Origin: Streptacidiphilus carbonis
GTDB lineage: Bacteria > Actinomycetota > Actinomycetes > Streptomycetales > Streptomycetaceae
Direction: 5' to 3'
NCBI RefSeq assembly: GCF_000787775.1
Contig: NZ_BBPM01000001.1
Span: forward strand, 53,443-100,179
Length of the DNA: 46,737 nucleotides
This document shows positions 7,646 to 16,937 of the stretch, in pieces (position 1 is the stretch's first letter; each line of letters opens with the position of its first letter). The notes under the pieces were generated by a model. It was given only the letters and a program-made list of their open reading frames with translations, did not search any database and was not told where the DNA came from. The position numbers and the translations under genes were made by a program.

Positions 7646-8419
7646 ATGGGACGGAGCAAGGTGGCGCTGCTCGACATCGACGGCGTACTGACGATGGACT
7701 GGAAGCCGATCGCGGGCGCGGTGGCGGCCCTGCGGGAGCTCCGCGAGGACGGTGTGCCGTACGTGCTGCTCACCAATACCACCTCGCGGTCGCGGCGTTC
7801 CATCGCCGAAGCGCTGGCCGAGGCCGGCTTCCCGGTCGACGCCGGTTCCGTGCTCACCGCGCCCGCGGCTGCGGCCGCCCGGCTGGCGGGCAGCCGGTGC
7901 CTGCTGCTGAACAGTGGCGACATCCGTGAGGATCTGGCCTCTCTCGAACTGGTGGACGCGCCGCAGGACGCCGAAGTGGTCCTGGTCGGCGGCGCCGGAC
8001 CGGAGTTCGAGTACCGGACACTCGACCGTGCATTCGCCGCGTTGCGTGGTGGGGCGCGGCTGGTCGCGATGCACCGCAACGCCTATTGGCGGACGGGGGA
8101 GGGGCTGCGGCTCGACAGCGGCGCTTTCGTCGCGGGGCTTGAGTACGCGGCCGACGTACGGGCGGAGGTGCTGGGCAAGCCGGCCGAGGCGTTCTTCGCC
8201 GGGGCCCTGGCGCAGGTGGACGCCACAGCGGGCGAGGCCGTCATGGTCGGCGACGACATCGAGTCCGACGTGCTGGCGGCGCAGCAGTACGGGATCACCG
8301 GTGTCCTGGTCCGTACCGGCAAGGCGGCCCCGGGCGCGCCGAGGCGGGGGAACGGTGAACCGAACCACGTCCTCGATTCGGTCGCCGGCCTGCCGGACCT
8401 GCTGCGGCGACTCCGTTGA
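7646..8419 (+). CDS. HAD-superfamily subfamily IIA hydrolase (NagD/LHPP-like)
   Basis: 257 residues. All HAD motifs are present: motif I LLDIDGVL with nucleophile D10 and acid D12; motif II LLTNTTS (T43); motif III Lys in LGKPAEAFF; motif IV MVGDDIESDV. The cap between motifs II and III is the IIA type. Such enzymes remove phosphate from small cytosolic phosphoesters; the substrate cannot be predicted. It is a single gene, followed by a strong hairpin and facing the GH gene convergently. Confidence 0.9.
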   Translation: MGRSKVALLDIDGVLTMDWKPIAGAVAALRELREDGVPYVLLTNTTSRSRRSIAEALAEAGFPVDAGSVLTAPAAAAARLAGSRCLLLNSGDIREDLASLELVDAPQDAEVVLVGGAGPEFEYRTLDRAFAALRGGARLVAMHRNAYWRTGEGLRLDSGAFVAGLEYAADVRAEVLGKPAEAFFAGALAQVDATAGEAVMVGDDIESDVLAAQQYGITGVLVRTGKAAPGAPRRGNGEPNHVLDSVAGLPDLLRRLR

Positions 8420-8584
8420 GTGAGCCGGAATCGCCGCTCCGTCGGGCCGCGCGGGCACTCCATCGGCGCCATGGCCGGGCTGAGGCCGATGTGTCGTAGC
8501 GGCTCGCAGGGGTAGACGCCGTGCCGGCGAGGAGGCCCGGCATGACCCGGACCGAGATCCGCACGGCGCCGCTCGCGTCCGTCG

Positions 8585-8622
8585 CGTCCGTTCCGCCCCG
8601 ACGGGTCGGGGCGGAACGGACG
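8585..8622. terminator. strong bidirectional hairpin terminator
   Basis: A perfect 17-bp stem CGTCCGTTCCGCCCCGA with loop CGGG lies between the convergent HAD and glycoside hydrolase genes, 20 bp past the latter's stop. This is the strongest hairpin in the window. Confidence 0.85.
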
Positions 8623-8641
8623 TCGTCGTGCCGGCTTCGGG

Positions 8642-11233
8642 TCAGCCGTTGACGGGGGCGATCTGGATGGAGTCGATGTCGGGTGCGTAGGCGGAGGAGT
8701 TGGCGAAGGCCAGGGTGTTGTTGCCGGCGTTGAGCGTGACGGTGGTGGGGAGGGTCCACCAGTCGCTCCAGCTGTAGGTGTTGCGGAAGGTGATGGTCGT
8801 GGCGGTGCCCCCGTTCACGCTCAGCTGGGCGGTGCGGGACTCGATGTTGGTGTTGTAGTTGCCGGTACCCGACCGGTCGTTGTCGGAGTAGTGGACGATG
8901 ACGGCGTAGCGGCCGGCCGCCGCGGCGGTGACGCTGCCGAAGGTGAGGCTGTTGGCGCTGCCGTTGCCGACGTAGCCGACGTCCTTGCCGCCGGACGCCC
9001 AGGTGTCGGCCTGGACGACGGCCTTGCCGGCCAGAGTGGCGTTCTCGGCCTCGTAGGTGGTCACCCCGGTGGTGTCGCCGGTGCCGTCGAGCTTCAGGTC
9101 GCGCAGCGACAGCGTGGTGCCGCTGTTGGGGCTGAGGGTGACGCGGTTGACGCCGGCGCTGAGGAAGAGCCGACTGCTCGCGGTGGTCGAGCTGCCGCCG
9201 CTGGAGGCCAGGGTGGCGACCGCGGTGCCATTGAGGGCCAGGGTGGAGCTGCCGCCGGTGGAGGTGTAGTCGGTCTTGACGGTGTAGTAGCCGTCGGCCG
9301 GCGCGTAGGCGTCGAAGGTGGTGGCGCCGCCGGAGGTCAGGACCACCGCGCCGGTGCCGGTCTCACCGACGGTGCTGTAGTCGTAGGAGGCGCTGCCGGT
9401 GGTGGCGGCGAACGCGGCCTCGTAGACGCTCTCCGCGCTGCTGGGCACGGCGGTGAGGTCGATCTTGTCCAGGGTGACCTGGCCGGCCGAGGTGCCCAGG
9501 GTCGGGTCGGTGACGGCCAGTGAGATCGTGTGGCTGCCCGCGGTCAGGGTGAGCGGCACGGTCACGGTGGAGCGGTACTGCCAGTTCAGGGTCGAGGGGT
9601 AGTCGACGAACTGCGGGTTGGCGCCGTCCACGCGCAGCACCTGCTGGGACGGGGATCCGTTCTCGTTTCCGTAGAAGACGCGCAGGTTGTAGCTGCCCGC
9701 GCTGGGCACGGAGACGGTGAAGGCGACCTTGCTGTCCGAGGCGGTGAGGTAGCCGACGTCCTTGCCGCCCGAGGTGGCGTAGCCCGTCTGGGTCACCACG
9801 GTGCCGTCGGTGACGGCGGCGCTCTCGGCCTCGTAGGACGCGTTCCACGGGACGGTCGGGGCGGTGGCGCTGCCGCCGCCGTCGGGGGTGACCAGGACGC
9901 GGTAGGCGGACATGGCGTCGAGGCCGGTCAGCGGCACGGTGATGGAGCCGCCGGAGGGGGTGTAGGCGGCACGGGAGACGGTCTGCGGCGGCGCGGAGGC
10001 GCCTTCGTAGCCGCTCCAGCCCAGGGCCTGGACGGTGACCTCGACCTTGCTGCCGAAGGTGGCCGACGGAATGTTGTTGATCACCACGTTGGTGTCGGTC
10101 GCCGAGCCGCCGAGCACGACCTGGGCCTGCTTGCGGGTGGTGTCCAGCGAGGCGGTGCCCTGCAGGGTGTCGGTGGTGTTGGCCTGCGGCGGGGTGGCCT
10201 TGACGGTCTGTCCGGTCATTCCGGCCAGCCAGTGGAACAGCCACCACGAGCCGTTGGGGATGTCGGTGTGGACGGTGTTGCCGTCCATGTTGCCGGCGAC
10301 GTCCCAGTACGCCTGCATGGCGTTGACCTTCTCGTCCTCGAACATGGTCGTCCACTGGATCATCTGGCCGGGGACGGACAGGTCGGTGCGGTCGGCGTAC
10401 TCGTCGATGTTGATCGGGATCGCGCTGATGCCGCGGGCGCTCTCCATGGAGCGGTAGGTGCTGTAGTGCCCGCGGAAGTTGGCCAGCGAGCCGGAGTTGA
10501 GCTCGTGCCAGGTGAAGACGTCCGGCAGCTCGTTGTTGGCCTTGGCGTAGGTGAGGAAGTCCCCGAAGAACTGGGTGTCGAAGTTGGCGGTGTTCGGACC
10601 GCCGATCTTCGCAGCCGGGTAGTCGGCGCGGATGCGCTGGTAGGCGGCGGTCCAGTCGGACTCGAAGCTGCTCAGCGCGGACGCGTAGGTGCTGCTGTTG
10701 CTGCTGGTCAGGCCGGTGTACCAGTTGCCGTCCGGCTCGTTGAACGGGACGAAGACGACCTTGCTCGCCCACGATGCGCTCTTCACGGCATTGACGGCCG
10801 TGTCGATCGTGGTCAGGTAGCTGGAGATGCCCGGGTTGGTGTAGGGCCAGGTCGAGTACTCGTCCTGGATGTTGGTGAACATCGTCCCGCCGCCGTCGCG
10901 GAAGAACTGCGGCGCCACCTGGAGGATGTCGCCGTTGGGGTGCTGCAGGCCGTTCGGCGGCTTCTGCGACCCGGTGGTCAGGTTGATCGGTGCGAGCAGG
11001 TTGTCGCCCGGGACGCCGTTGTCGCTCATCCCGTACAGCGCTCCGCTGGCACCGTCGAGCACGTTCCCGGTGGTGGTGCCCAGGTCGACGGTGAAGGTCT
11101 GGGTCGCGGCCGAGGCCTGCTGCGGGGCCGTGAGGCCGGTGGTGGCCAGGGCGGCCGCCAGCAGGGTGCCGGCCAGGGCCGTTCTGCGGCGGCGGGTCGC
11201 GGTGCCGCCGGGGGCGGGTGCGCGAAGTAGCAT
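8642..11233 (-). CDS. secreted clan GH-A glycoside hydrolase with C-terminal CBM35-like modules
   Basis: 863 residues. The signal peptide (R-rich, residues 1-42) has a likely ASA|A cleavage site, so the enzyme should be exported. Residues about 60-370 look like a (beta/alpha)8 catalytic domain: VFVPFNEPDG gives a candidate acid/base E166 in the clan GH-A Asn-Glu pair, and INIDEYAD gives a candidate nucleophile E278. The GH family could not be fixed; GH39-like is possible. Two CBM35/CBM6-like beta-sandwiches, about 465-600 and 730-863, both contain YEAE and SGGKDVGY. Another beta module, about 605-725, sits between them. It lies 66 bp after the GH36 gene on the same strand, so both are probably one transcript under the LacI operator. 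The pair suggests use of a galactose-containing plant polysaccharide. Confidence 0.8.
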   Translation of the reverse strand: MLLRAPAPGGTATRRRRTALAGTLLAAALATTGLTAPQQASAATQTFTVDLGTTTGNVLDGASGALYGMSDNGVPGDNLLAPINLTTGSQKPPNGLQHPNGDILQVAPQFFRDGGGTMFTNIQDEYSTWPYTNPGISSYLTTIDTAVNAVKSASWASKVVFVPFNEPDGNWYTGLTSSNSSTYASALSSFESDWTAAYQRIRADYPAAKIGGPNTANFDTQFFGDFLTYAKANNELPDVFTWHELNSGSLANFRGHYSTYRSMESARGISAIPINIDEYADRTDLSVPGQMIQWTTMFEDEKVNAMQAYWDVAGNMDGNTVHTDIPNGSWWLFHWLAGMTGQTVKATPPQANTTDTLQGTASLDTTRKQAQVVLGGSATDTNVVINNIPSATFGSKVEVTVQALGWSGYEGASAPPQTVSRAAYTPSGGSITVPLTGLDAMSAYRVLVTPDGGGSATAPTVPWNASYEAESAAVTDGTVVTQTGYATSGGKDVGYLTASDSKVAFTVSVPSAGSYNLRVFYGNENGSPSQQVLRVDGANPQFVDYPSTLNWQYRSTVTVPLTLTAGSHTISLAVTDPTLGTSAGQVTLDKIDLTAVPSSAESVYEAAFAATTGSASYDYSTVGETGTGAVVLTSGGATTFDAYAPADGYYTVKTDYTSTGGSSTLALNGTAVATLASSGGSSTTASSRLFLSAGVNRVTLSPNSGTTLSLRDLKLDGTGDTTGVTTYEAENATLAGKAVVQADTWASGGKDVGYVGNGSANSLTFGSVTAAAAGRYAVIVHYSDNDRSGTGNYNTNIESRTAQLSVNGGTATTITFRNTYSWSDWWTLPTTVTLNAGNNTLAFANSSAYAPDIDSIQIAPVNG

Positions 11234-11299
11234 GGTGCACCTGACTTTCCCCTCCCACCTCGACGGCGGAAGGTCTGGGTGGGCAGGCCGTGCGGCCTG

Positions 11300-13414
11300 T
11301 CAGGGTTGGTGCTCGACCCGCTGCAGGTGGACGAGGTTGCTCGCCCGGTCGTCGGCGGGAAGATCAAGGGGCAGGCCCCGTGCCAGCAGGACGGCGGCGT
11401 GGTGCACCCGGCCGGTGCCGGCCTCGCGGTAGCGGGCGGCGGGGTCCAGTCCGCGCAGCGCCAGTGCCGGGTCGGTGCGCCCGAACCGGCGTTCGAGGCG
11501 GAAGGCCAACACGACCGCCTCACTGCGGTCGGCGCTCACGTACTGGACGGCGGACAGGTTCCGCACCGGCGGCCGCAGCCGGTACTGGCGGCCCTGCTGG
11601 ACCGTCGGGCGGATCGCCTTGTACTGGGCCACCAGGCTTGCCGCGCGCCCGAGTTCGGCCTCGTCCCAGGAGGCCAGGTCGGCGCCGATGCCCAGGACGC
11701 CGGCCATGGCCGCGTGGAACCGGTAGGCGAGGGGAGTGGTCCGGCCGGTGAAGGGGTTGGGGCTGTCGGTGACCCAGGCCCCCATCACCTGCGCCGGGTA
11801 GAGCTGGGAGAAACCGTGCTGGATGTGCAGCCGGTCGGCGGCGTCGGTGTTGTCCGAGATCCAGGTCTGGTCGGTGCGGGCCAGCAGCCCCAGATCGGTG
11901 CGGCCCCCGCCGCTGGAGCAGTTCTCGATGCGCACGGCCGGGTGGGCTGCCCGCAACCGGTCCAGGATGCCGTAGAGGTTCCGCACGTAGGCCGACCAGA
12001 TCCGGTCGTCCGCGACCTCGGTCAGCGGGCGGTTCATGTCCCACTTGAGGAAGTCGACGGCGTTCTCCCGCAGCAGCCGGTCCACGGTGTCGTGGACGAA
12101 GGCGGCCACCTCGTCGCGGGACAGGTCCAGCACCAGCTGGTTGCGGACCTCGGTGCGGGGGCGGTTGGGGGCGTGGACGACCCAGTCGGGGTGGGAGCGG
12201 TAGAGGTCGCTGTCGGGGTTGGTCATCTCCGGCTCGACCCACAGGCCGAACGCCATGCCCAGGCTGTGGACATGGTCGGTGAGCGGGGCCAGGCCGTCCG
12301 GGAAGCGGTCCGGGTTGGGGGTCCAGTCGCCGAGGCCGGCGGCGTCGTGGGTGCGGGCGCCGAACCAGCCGTCGTCCATGACGAACAGCTCCACGCCCAG
12401 TCGGGCGGCGCGGTCCGCGAGCGCGAGCTGGCCCTCCAGGCTGATGTCGAACCCGGTGGCCTCCCAGGAGTTGTACAGCACCGGGCGCAGCTCCTGCGGG
12501 TGCGGCACGACGTGGGAGCGCAGGTAGCGGTGCCAGGCCCGGGACGCGGCGCCGAAGCCGCCGTGGGTGAACTGCCCGGCGCAGACGGGGGTCGGCCACT
12601 CCTCGCCGGGCGCCAGGGCGATCCGGGAGCCCGGGTGGTCGGCGCCCAGGGACAGGGCGACCCGGTCCTCGCCGGTGCGCTCGGCGACCAGTTCCCAGCT
12701 CCCGCTCCAGGCCAGCGCGCAGCCGTAGACCTGGCCGACCTGCTCACTCGCGGTGCCGTCGTCGACCATCACCCAGGGATTGGCGTGGTGGCTGCTGATG
12801 CCGCGCCGGCTGGCGGTCCGGGTCTCGCCGAACGGCAGCCGGGTGCGGTCGAGTTGGTGCTCGGCGGCCCACTGCCCGCGTACCTGGCTGATCCGGTAGT
12901 CCTCCAGTCCGGGCAGCACCCAGGTCGCGGAATCGGCCCGGAGGACCTCGAACGGTTCGTCCTCCGGGCCGCCGGTGTGCCGCACCACCATGCGGCGTTC
13001 GATGACGTCGGTGTCCGCCACGACCCGGAAGAAGGCCTCGACCGCCAGCGGGTGGCAGCGGTCCTCGAAGGACAGCACGAGGGTGTCCTGGCCCTCGACC
13101 CGGGCGCCCCGGAAGGCCAGGTCCAGGGTGCGGGTGCCGTCGGCGAAACGTATCTGCAGCCCGGCATGGGCGTACCGGTAACCGCCGGTGGGACTCAGCG
13201 CCAGGGTTCCGTCAGCCGGGTCCTCGACGCTGCGGGACCGCGGTTCGGGCTGCTCCAGCAGGGAAGCGGCCTGCTCGACGTCCAGTCGCGGCCCCCAGTG
13301 CAGGCTCTGCAGGAGCTCGTCCGGTCCTACGTGCAGCACCAGGCTGGACGATCGACCCGAGAGAACCCACAGCCTGATGGCGGCGTGTTCGACGACGGGG
13401 GCGCACAGAGGCAT
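11300..13414 (-). CDS. GH36 alpha-galactosidase
   Basis: 704 residues, the usual GH36 length, with AAAGG six bases before the ATG. It hydrolyses terminal alpha-galactosides such as melibiose and raffinose (EC 3.2.1.22). The N-terminal beta-supersandwich precedes a TIM barrel with FVMDDGWFG, GLWVEPEM, FLKWDMNR (nucleophile D459) and WISDNTD (acid/base D521), plus ENCSSGGGR. No signal peptide is seen, so it acts in the cytosol on sugars brought in by the neighbouring importer. A LacI-type operator lies 19 bp upstream of the start. Confidence 0.93.
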   Translation of the reverse strand: MPLCAPVVEHAAIRLWVLSGRSSSLVLHVGPDELLQSLHWGPRLDVEQAASLLEQPEPRSRSVEDPADGTLALSPTGGYRYAHAGLQIRFADGTRTLDLAFRGARVEGQDTLVLSFEDRCHPLAVEAFFRVVADTDVIERRMVVRHTGGPEDEPFEVLRADSATWVLPGLEDYRISQVRGQWAAEHQLDRTRLPFGETRTASRRGISSHHANPWVMVDDGTASEQVGQVYGCALAWSGSWELVAERTGEDRVALSLGADHPGSRIALAPGEEWPTPVCAGQFTHGGFGAASRAWHRYLRSHVVPHPQELRPVLYNSWEATGFDISLEGQLALADRAARLGVELFVMDDGWFGARTHDAAGLGDWTPNPDRFPDGLAPLTDHVHSLGMAFGLWVEPEMTNPDSDLYRSHPDWVVHAPNRPRTEVRNQLVLDLSRDEVAAFVHDTVDRLLRENAVDFLKWDMNRPLTEVADDRIWSAYVRNLYGILDRLRAAHPAVRIENCSSGGGRTDLGLLARTDQTWISDNTDAADRLHIQHGFSQLYPAQVMGAWVTDSPNPFTGRTTPLAYRFHAAMAGVLGIGADLASWDEAELGRAASLVAQYKAIRPTVQQGRQYRLRPPVRNLSAVQYVSADRSEAVVLAFRLERRFGRTDPALALRGLDPAARYREAGTGRVHHAAVLLARGLPLDLPADDRASNLVHLQRVEHQP

Positions 13415-13432
13415 GACGGCCTTTCACTAAGG

Positions 13433-13446
13433 TTTATCGGTAACAT
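13433..13446. promoter_or_regulatory. LacI-type operator in front of the alpha-galactosidase gene
   Basis: TTTATCGGTAACAT has a near-palindromic TTATCGGTAA core. It differs in one position from the perfect TTACCGGTAA at 18083. It sits 19 bp before the GH36 start, so the bound repressor would block that transcript. The likely protein is the LacI encoded at 13564..14619. Confidence 0.7.
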
Positions 13447-13524
13447 GTGGCGGTGTGCGAATCGGCTTCGACCCCGAGGCGGCTGCGCCGGGACCGGCGT
13501 ACGTCAGCCGGGAACTGACGGTCG

Positions 13525-13566
13525 GGTCGAGATGGTCAGGTCGAGGTGGTCAGGTCGAGATGGTCA
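13525..13566. repeat. three tandem 14-bp units at the end of the LacI gene
   Basis: GGTCGAGATGGTCA occurs three times head to tail; the middle copy has one change (G for A). The last copy contains the LacI stop codon, so the array begins exactly at the gene end. Confidence 0.85.
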
Positions 13567-14619
13567 GACGGTGCGGCGCAGCGGCCCGGCACTCTCCCGG
13601 ACGATGAGTTCCGGCTCCTCCCACAGCGTGGGCAGGGCCGGGGCCTCGGGTTCCAGCAGGCTGTGCAGCCGCGCGAAGGCGGCCCGCCCAAGGCCCTCGA
13701 AGTCCATCCGGACGGTGGTCAGGGTGGGGGCGGCGTAGGCCGAGTGCGGGGCGTCGTCGAAGCCGACGACACTGAGCGTGTCGGGCACGGCGCGTCCCCG
13801 CTCGCGAGCCGCGTGCAGGACGCCGAGCGCGAGGTCGTCGTTGCCGCACAGGACCGCGGTCACGGCTGGATCCACCAGTAGCTCGCGGCCGGCCAGGTAG
13901 CCGGCGCGCGGGGTCCACTCGCAGTCGACCGGGTCCGGAACCCGGCGGCCGGCTGCCACCAGGGTCTCCTGCCATCCCAGGCCGCGCTGCCCGAGCTGCG
14001 CGGTGGACGACGGCGGTGCCAGGTAGTGCACGGTCTCGTGTCCCAGGCCGAGCAGCTGGCCGGTGGCGTGGGCGGCGGCGCTGCGGTCGTCGATCCAGAC
14101 CCGGGTCGGATCGGCGGCCATGGCCGCCGCCTGGCTGTCGGGACGCTCGACCACTCCCACGACCGGTGAGTCGTCGCTCAGCGCGTTCAGCGCACTGAGC
14201 GCGCGCACCCCGGCCGATTCGAAGGCGATCACGATCGCGGGGGTGCGCGGGTTGCCCAGCCGCGCCTCCACGTCCCGCGCGGTGCGGGCCGCTCCCGGTT
14301 CGAGCACGCTGATGGCGACGGTGAAGCCGGCCAGGCGCGCGGCCTCCTCGATGCCGCGCAGGGTGGCCGCGCACCCGTACAGCTCGGTGTTCACGGTGAG
14401 CACGGTGAGCGTCCGCGCGGTGCCTCCGGCCAGGGCCCGCGCCACCGTGCTCGGGGTGTAGCCGTGCTCCTCGATGGTGCGCAGCACCAGTTCCCTGGTG
14501 GACGCCTTGACGTTGGTCTTGCCGTTGATCACTCGGGAGACGGTCTGATGCGAGACCCCGGTGATACGGGCGATGTCCCAGATGCTGGTGACTCGCTCGG
14601 ATGAGGCCATGTCGGGCAT
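13564..14619 (-). CDS. LacI-family repressor of the alpha-galactoside locus
   Basis: 351 residues, ATG preceded by GGGAG at eight bases. The HTH at residues 12-35 (SIWDIARITGVSHQTVSRVIN) and the hinge with ARALAGG are canonical. The PBP-like effector domain follows, with VIAFESAG, VLCGNDDLALG and LSVVGFDDAPHSAYAAPTLTTV. It sits between the binding-protein gene and the alpha-galactosidase gene. Three TTACCGGTAA-like palindromes at the two likely promoters are its probable sites. An alpha-galactoside or galactose is the likely inducer. Confidence 0.9.
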   Translation of the reverse strand: MPDMASSERVTSIWDIARITGVSHQTVSRVINGKTNVKASTRELVLRTIEEHGYTPSTVARALAGGTARTLTVLTVNTELYGCAATLRGIEEAARLAGFTVAISVLEPGAARTARDVEARLGNPRTPAIVIAFESAGVRALSALNALSDDSPVVGVVERPDSQAAAMAADPTRVWIDDRSAAAHATGQLLGLGHETVHYLAPPSSTAQLGQRGLGWQETLVAAGRRVPDPVDCEWTPRAGYLAGRELLVDPAVTAVLCGNDDLALGVLHAARERGRAVPDTLSVVGFDDAPHSAYAAPTLTTVRMDFEGLGRAAFARLHSLLEPEAPALPTLWEEPELIVRESAGPLRRTV

Positions 14620-14676
14620 GTTATCGCTCCCGCGTGAGCTCGGGGGTCCGGCAGGAGGACCGAACCGGCTGCTGGG

Positions 14677-16020
14677 TCAGTTGCCGCTGCCGGCTGCGGC
14701 GTTGGCCGTCCGGGTGACGTCGTCGGCAGCAGCCTGCGGCGCCATCTGGTTCAGCCAGACCTGGTTGAGGTCCTTCAGGACGACCGTGTTGAAGGCGGAA
14801 CCCGTGGTGGTGAGCGGGTAGCCCATGGTGGTGCCCTTGGTCTCGGTCTCGAACGCGGAGACGTCGACGCCCTTCTGCTTCCAGGCGTCGGCGAAGCCGC
14901 CGGTGAGGCTGGGGATACCGGGCCACACGGTGCCCGCGTCGGCGACGATCTTCTCCGAGGTGGACGACGCGAGCCACTTCTCCAGCTCCCACGCCTGCGC
15001 CGGGTGCTTGGTGTGGGCGTAGATCGCGTCGGTGAGGCCGTTGTAGACGGTGCCGGAGCCCACCGGGCCGCTGGGCAGCGTGGTCGCGCCCCAGCCGCCC
15101 TTCGGCAGGCCGGCGTAGAAGGAGGTGAGGTCCCAGTCTCCGTCGAAGGTGATCGCGGCGGTGCCCTGGGCGAGGATCTGCGGCAGCTGGGCGGCGTTGG
15201 GGGTGTTGGTGACCGTGCCCGGCGCGGCGACGTGCCACTTGTACATCAGGTCCTGTTCGAACTTGATCGCAGCCACGCACGCGGGGCTGTTCACCGTCCA
15301 GGTGCCGTAGGCCTTCTCCTGGAGCTTGCAGCCGTTCTGGACGCCGAAGTCCCACCAGTCCTGCTGGCCGTTGGGGGCTTCCAGGGCGATGCCGTACTGC
15401 TTCACATGGCTCGCGTCGAAGCCCGCCTCGTTGGGGTGCTTGCCCTTGGTGTCGACCGTGAGCTTCTGCAGCAGGGCGACGAAGCTGCCGCCGTCGGTGG
15501 TGTTCCAGTTGCTGGCGCCGAGCTGGGCAGCGGTGACAGCGGCGGCCTTGAGCGCATCGGAGCGGTAGACGGTGGCGATGCTGTCCCAGTCCTTGGGAAG
15601 GCCGTAGACGGTGCTGCCGGAGGTCCACTGGCTCAGCAGCTTCGGGTCGTAGACGCTGGTGTCGACCTTGTCGGCCGCGATCTTGGCGCTCAGGTCGGAG
15701 ACGATGCCGCGCTTGGCGAGCTGGGGCAGGTAGGACAGGTGGTCCCAGAACAGGTCGGGCATGTCGCCGCCGGCGGCCGAGGTCTGCAGCTTGCTCCAGT
15801 ACTGGGCCCAGGCGACCACCTCGATGTTCACCTTGATGTCGGGGTGGGTGGCCTCGAACTGGTTGATCGACTTCTGGTAGGCGGGCTTCTGGCCGGCGTC
15901 CCAGATCATGTAGTTCAAGGTCACCGGGCCGGAGGCGGTCGAGGAGCTGGCGGATCCGCAAGCGGCGGTGAGGGCGATCATGCCGCAGGTGACGGCAGCG
16001 GCCAGGCTTCTTCTGAGCAT
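14677..16020 (-). CDS. sugar ABC transporter substrate-binding lipoprotein
   Basis: 447 residues from the ATG at 16020, which begins a proper signal peptide (MLRRSLAAAVTCG). A longer in-frame start at 16065 would put 15 polar residues in front. The lipid attachment Cys is C21 in LTAAC. The mature protein matches the family 1 extracellular binding proteins: LNYMIWDAGQKPAY, FEATHPDIKV, GDMPDLFWD and YNGLTDAIYAHT. It should deliver oligosaccharides, probably alpha-galactosides, to the two permeases encoded just upstream. No ATPase is in this operon; a shared MsiK-type ATPase elsewhere is the usual solution in Streptomyces. Confidence 0.9.
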   Translation of the reverse strand: MLRRSLAAAVTCGMIALTAACGSASSSTASGPVTLNYMIWDAGQKPAYQKSINQFEATHPDIKVNIEVVAWAQYWSKLQTSAAGGDMPDLFWDHLSYLPQLAKRGIVSDLSAKIAADKVDTSVYDPKLLSQWTSGSTVYGLPKDWDSIATVYRSDALKAAAVTAAQLGASNWNTTDGGSFVALLQKLTVDTKGKHPNEAGFDASHVKQYGIALEAPNGQQDWWDFGVQNGCKLQEKAYGTWTVNSPACVAAIKFEQDLMYKWHVAAPGTVTNTPNAAQLPQILAQGTAAITFDGDWDLTSFYAGLPKGGWGATTLPSGPVGSGTVYNGLTDAIYAHTKHPAQAWELEKWLASSTSEKIVADAGTVWPGIPSLTGGFADAWKQKGVDVSAFETETKGTTMGYPLTTTGSAFNTVVLKDLNQVWLNQMAPQAAADDVTRTANAAAGSGN

Positions 16021-16101
16021 GGGGTCCCACTTTCTCGGTGCGTTTTCAGGGGGGCGGCTGTGCACGAGGGCGTGACAGCCGGTCGGTTCCGGGCGGTGGC
16101 G

Positions 16102-16926
16102 CTACTTGAGCCCGGTGAGGGCGATCGAACGGACGATGTGGCGCTGGAACGTCAGGAAGACGGCGATCAGCGGCAGCAGGGCGAGGGCGGAGGCGGTCAG
16201 CACGATGTTGAGCTGTGAGGCGAACTGGCCCTGGAGCGCCGAGATGCCCACCGTCAGCACGGTGATGCGCTCGCTGTCGGTCACCATGAGCGGCCACAGC
16301 AGGTTGTTCCAGCTGGAGATGAAGGTGACGGTCGCCAGCGTCGCCATGATGGGCCGGCTCAGCGGCAGGATGATCCGCCACAGGATGGTCCAGGTCCCGG
16401 CCCCGTCGATACGGGCGGCGGCTTCGAGGTCCGCGGGGATGGTGCGCAGGTACTGGCGCACCAGGAAGATCCCGAACGGGGTGCCGAAGACGGTGGGCAG
16501 GATCAGCGCCGCGTAGCTGTCGACCAGGCCGAGCTTGCTCATCACGAGGAACAGCGGGATCAGCGTGACGATCTGGGGGACCATCATGGTGGCGATGAAC
16601 ACCGCGAAGAGCAGGTCGCGGCCGGGGAATTTGAGCCGGGCGAAGGCGTAGGCGGAGAAGGTGCAGAACGTCACCTGGCCCACCGTGATCACGACCGCGA
16701 CCAGCAGCGTGTGCAGCAGGAAGCCGGACATCTGGTACTTGCCCCACAACTGCGTGAAGTTCGCGAACGTCGGAGGCACGGCGGGGGTCCACGCCTGGGT
16801 GGCGAAGATCCGGTGGGTGTCCTTGAACGACGAGTTCAAGGTCATGAGGTACGGGGCGACGGATACGACGGCGCCGAGGACCAGGGCCAGGTAGAGCAGG
16901 CAGCGGCGGAGGAGGCGGGTGGTCAT
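16102..16926 (-). CDS. sugar ABC transporter permease, second subunit (MalG/UgpE type)
   Basis: 274 residues with about six membrane segments. The cytoplasmic EAA loop that docks the ATPase is seen as DLEAAARIDGAGTWTILWRIILP. It pairs with the permease encoded 11 bp upstream and with the binding protein encoded downstream. The residue pattern (NSFKDTHRIF near the start, RHIVRSIALTGLK at the end) is typical of the carbohydrate uptake CUT1 group. Confidence 0.92.
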   Translation of the reverse strand: MTTRLLRRCLLYLALVLGAVVSVAPYLMTLNSSFKDTHRIFATQAWTPAVPPTFANFTQLWGKYQMSGFLLHTLLVAVVITVGQVTFCTFSAYAFARLKFPGRDLLFAVFIATMMVPQIVTLIPLFLVMSKLGLVDSYAALILPTVFGTPFGIFLVRQYLRTIPADLEAAARIDGAGTWTILWRIILPLSRPIMATLATVTFISSWNNLLWPLMVTDSERITVLTVGISALQGQFASQLNIVLTASALALLPLIAVFLTFQRHIVRSIALTGLK

Positions 16927-16937
16927 GGCGGCGGCTC

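Noticed and set aside
9530-11230. 566-codon open frame on the plus strand
   Set aside because: It lies entirely antisense to the glycoside hydrolase. Its translation is a Gly/Val/Arg-rich shadow typical of GC-rich DNA, without any domain.
11279-13738. 819-codon open frame on the plus strand
   Set aside because: Antisense to the GH36 gene and the LacI end. The protein has low-complexity composition and no motifs, while the minus strand has all GH36 catalytic residues.
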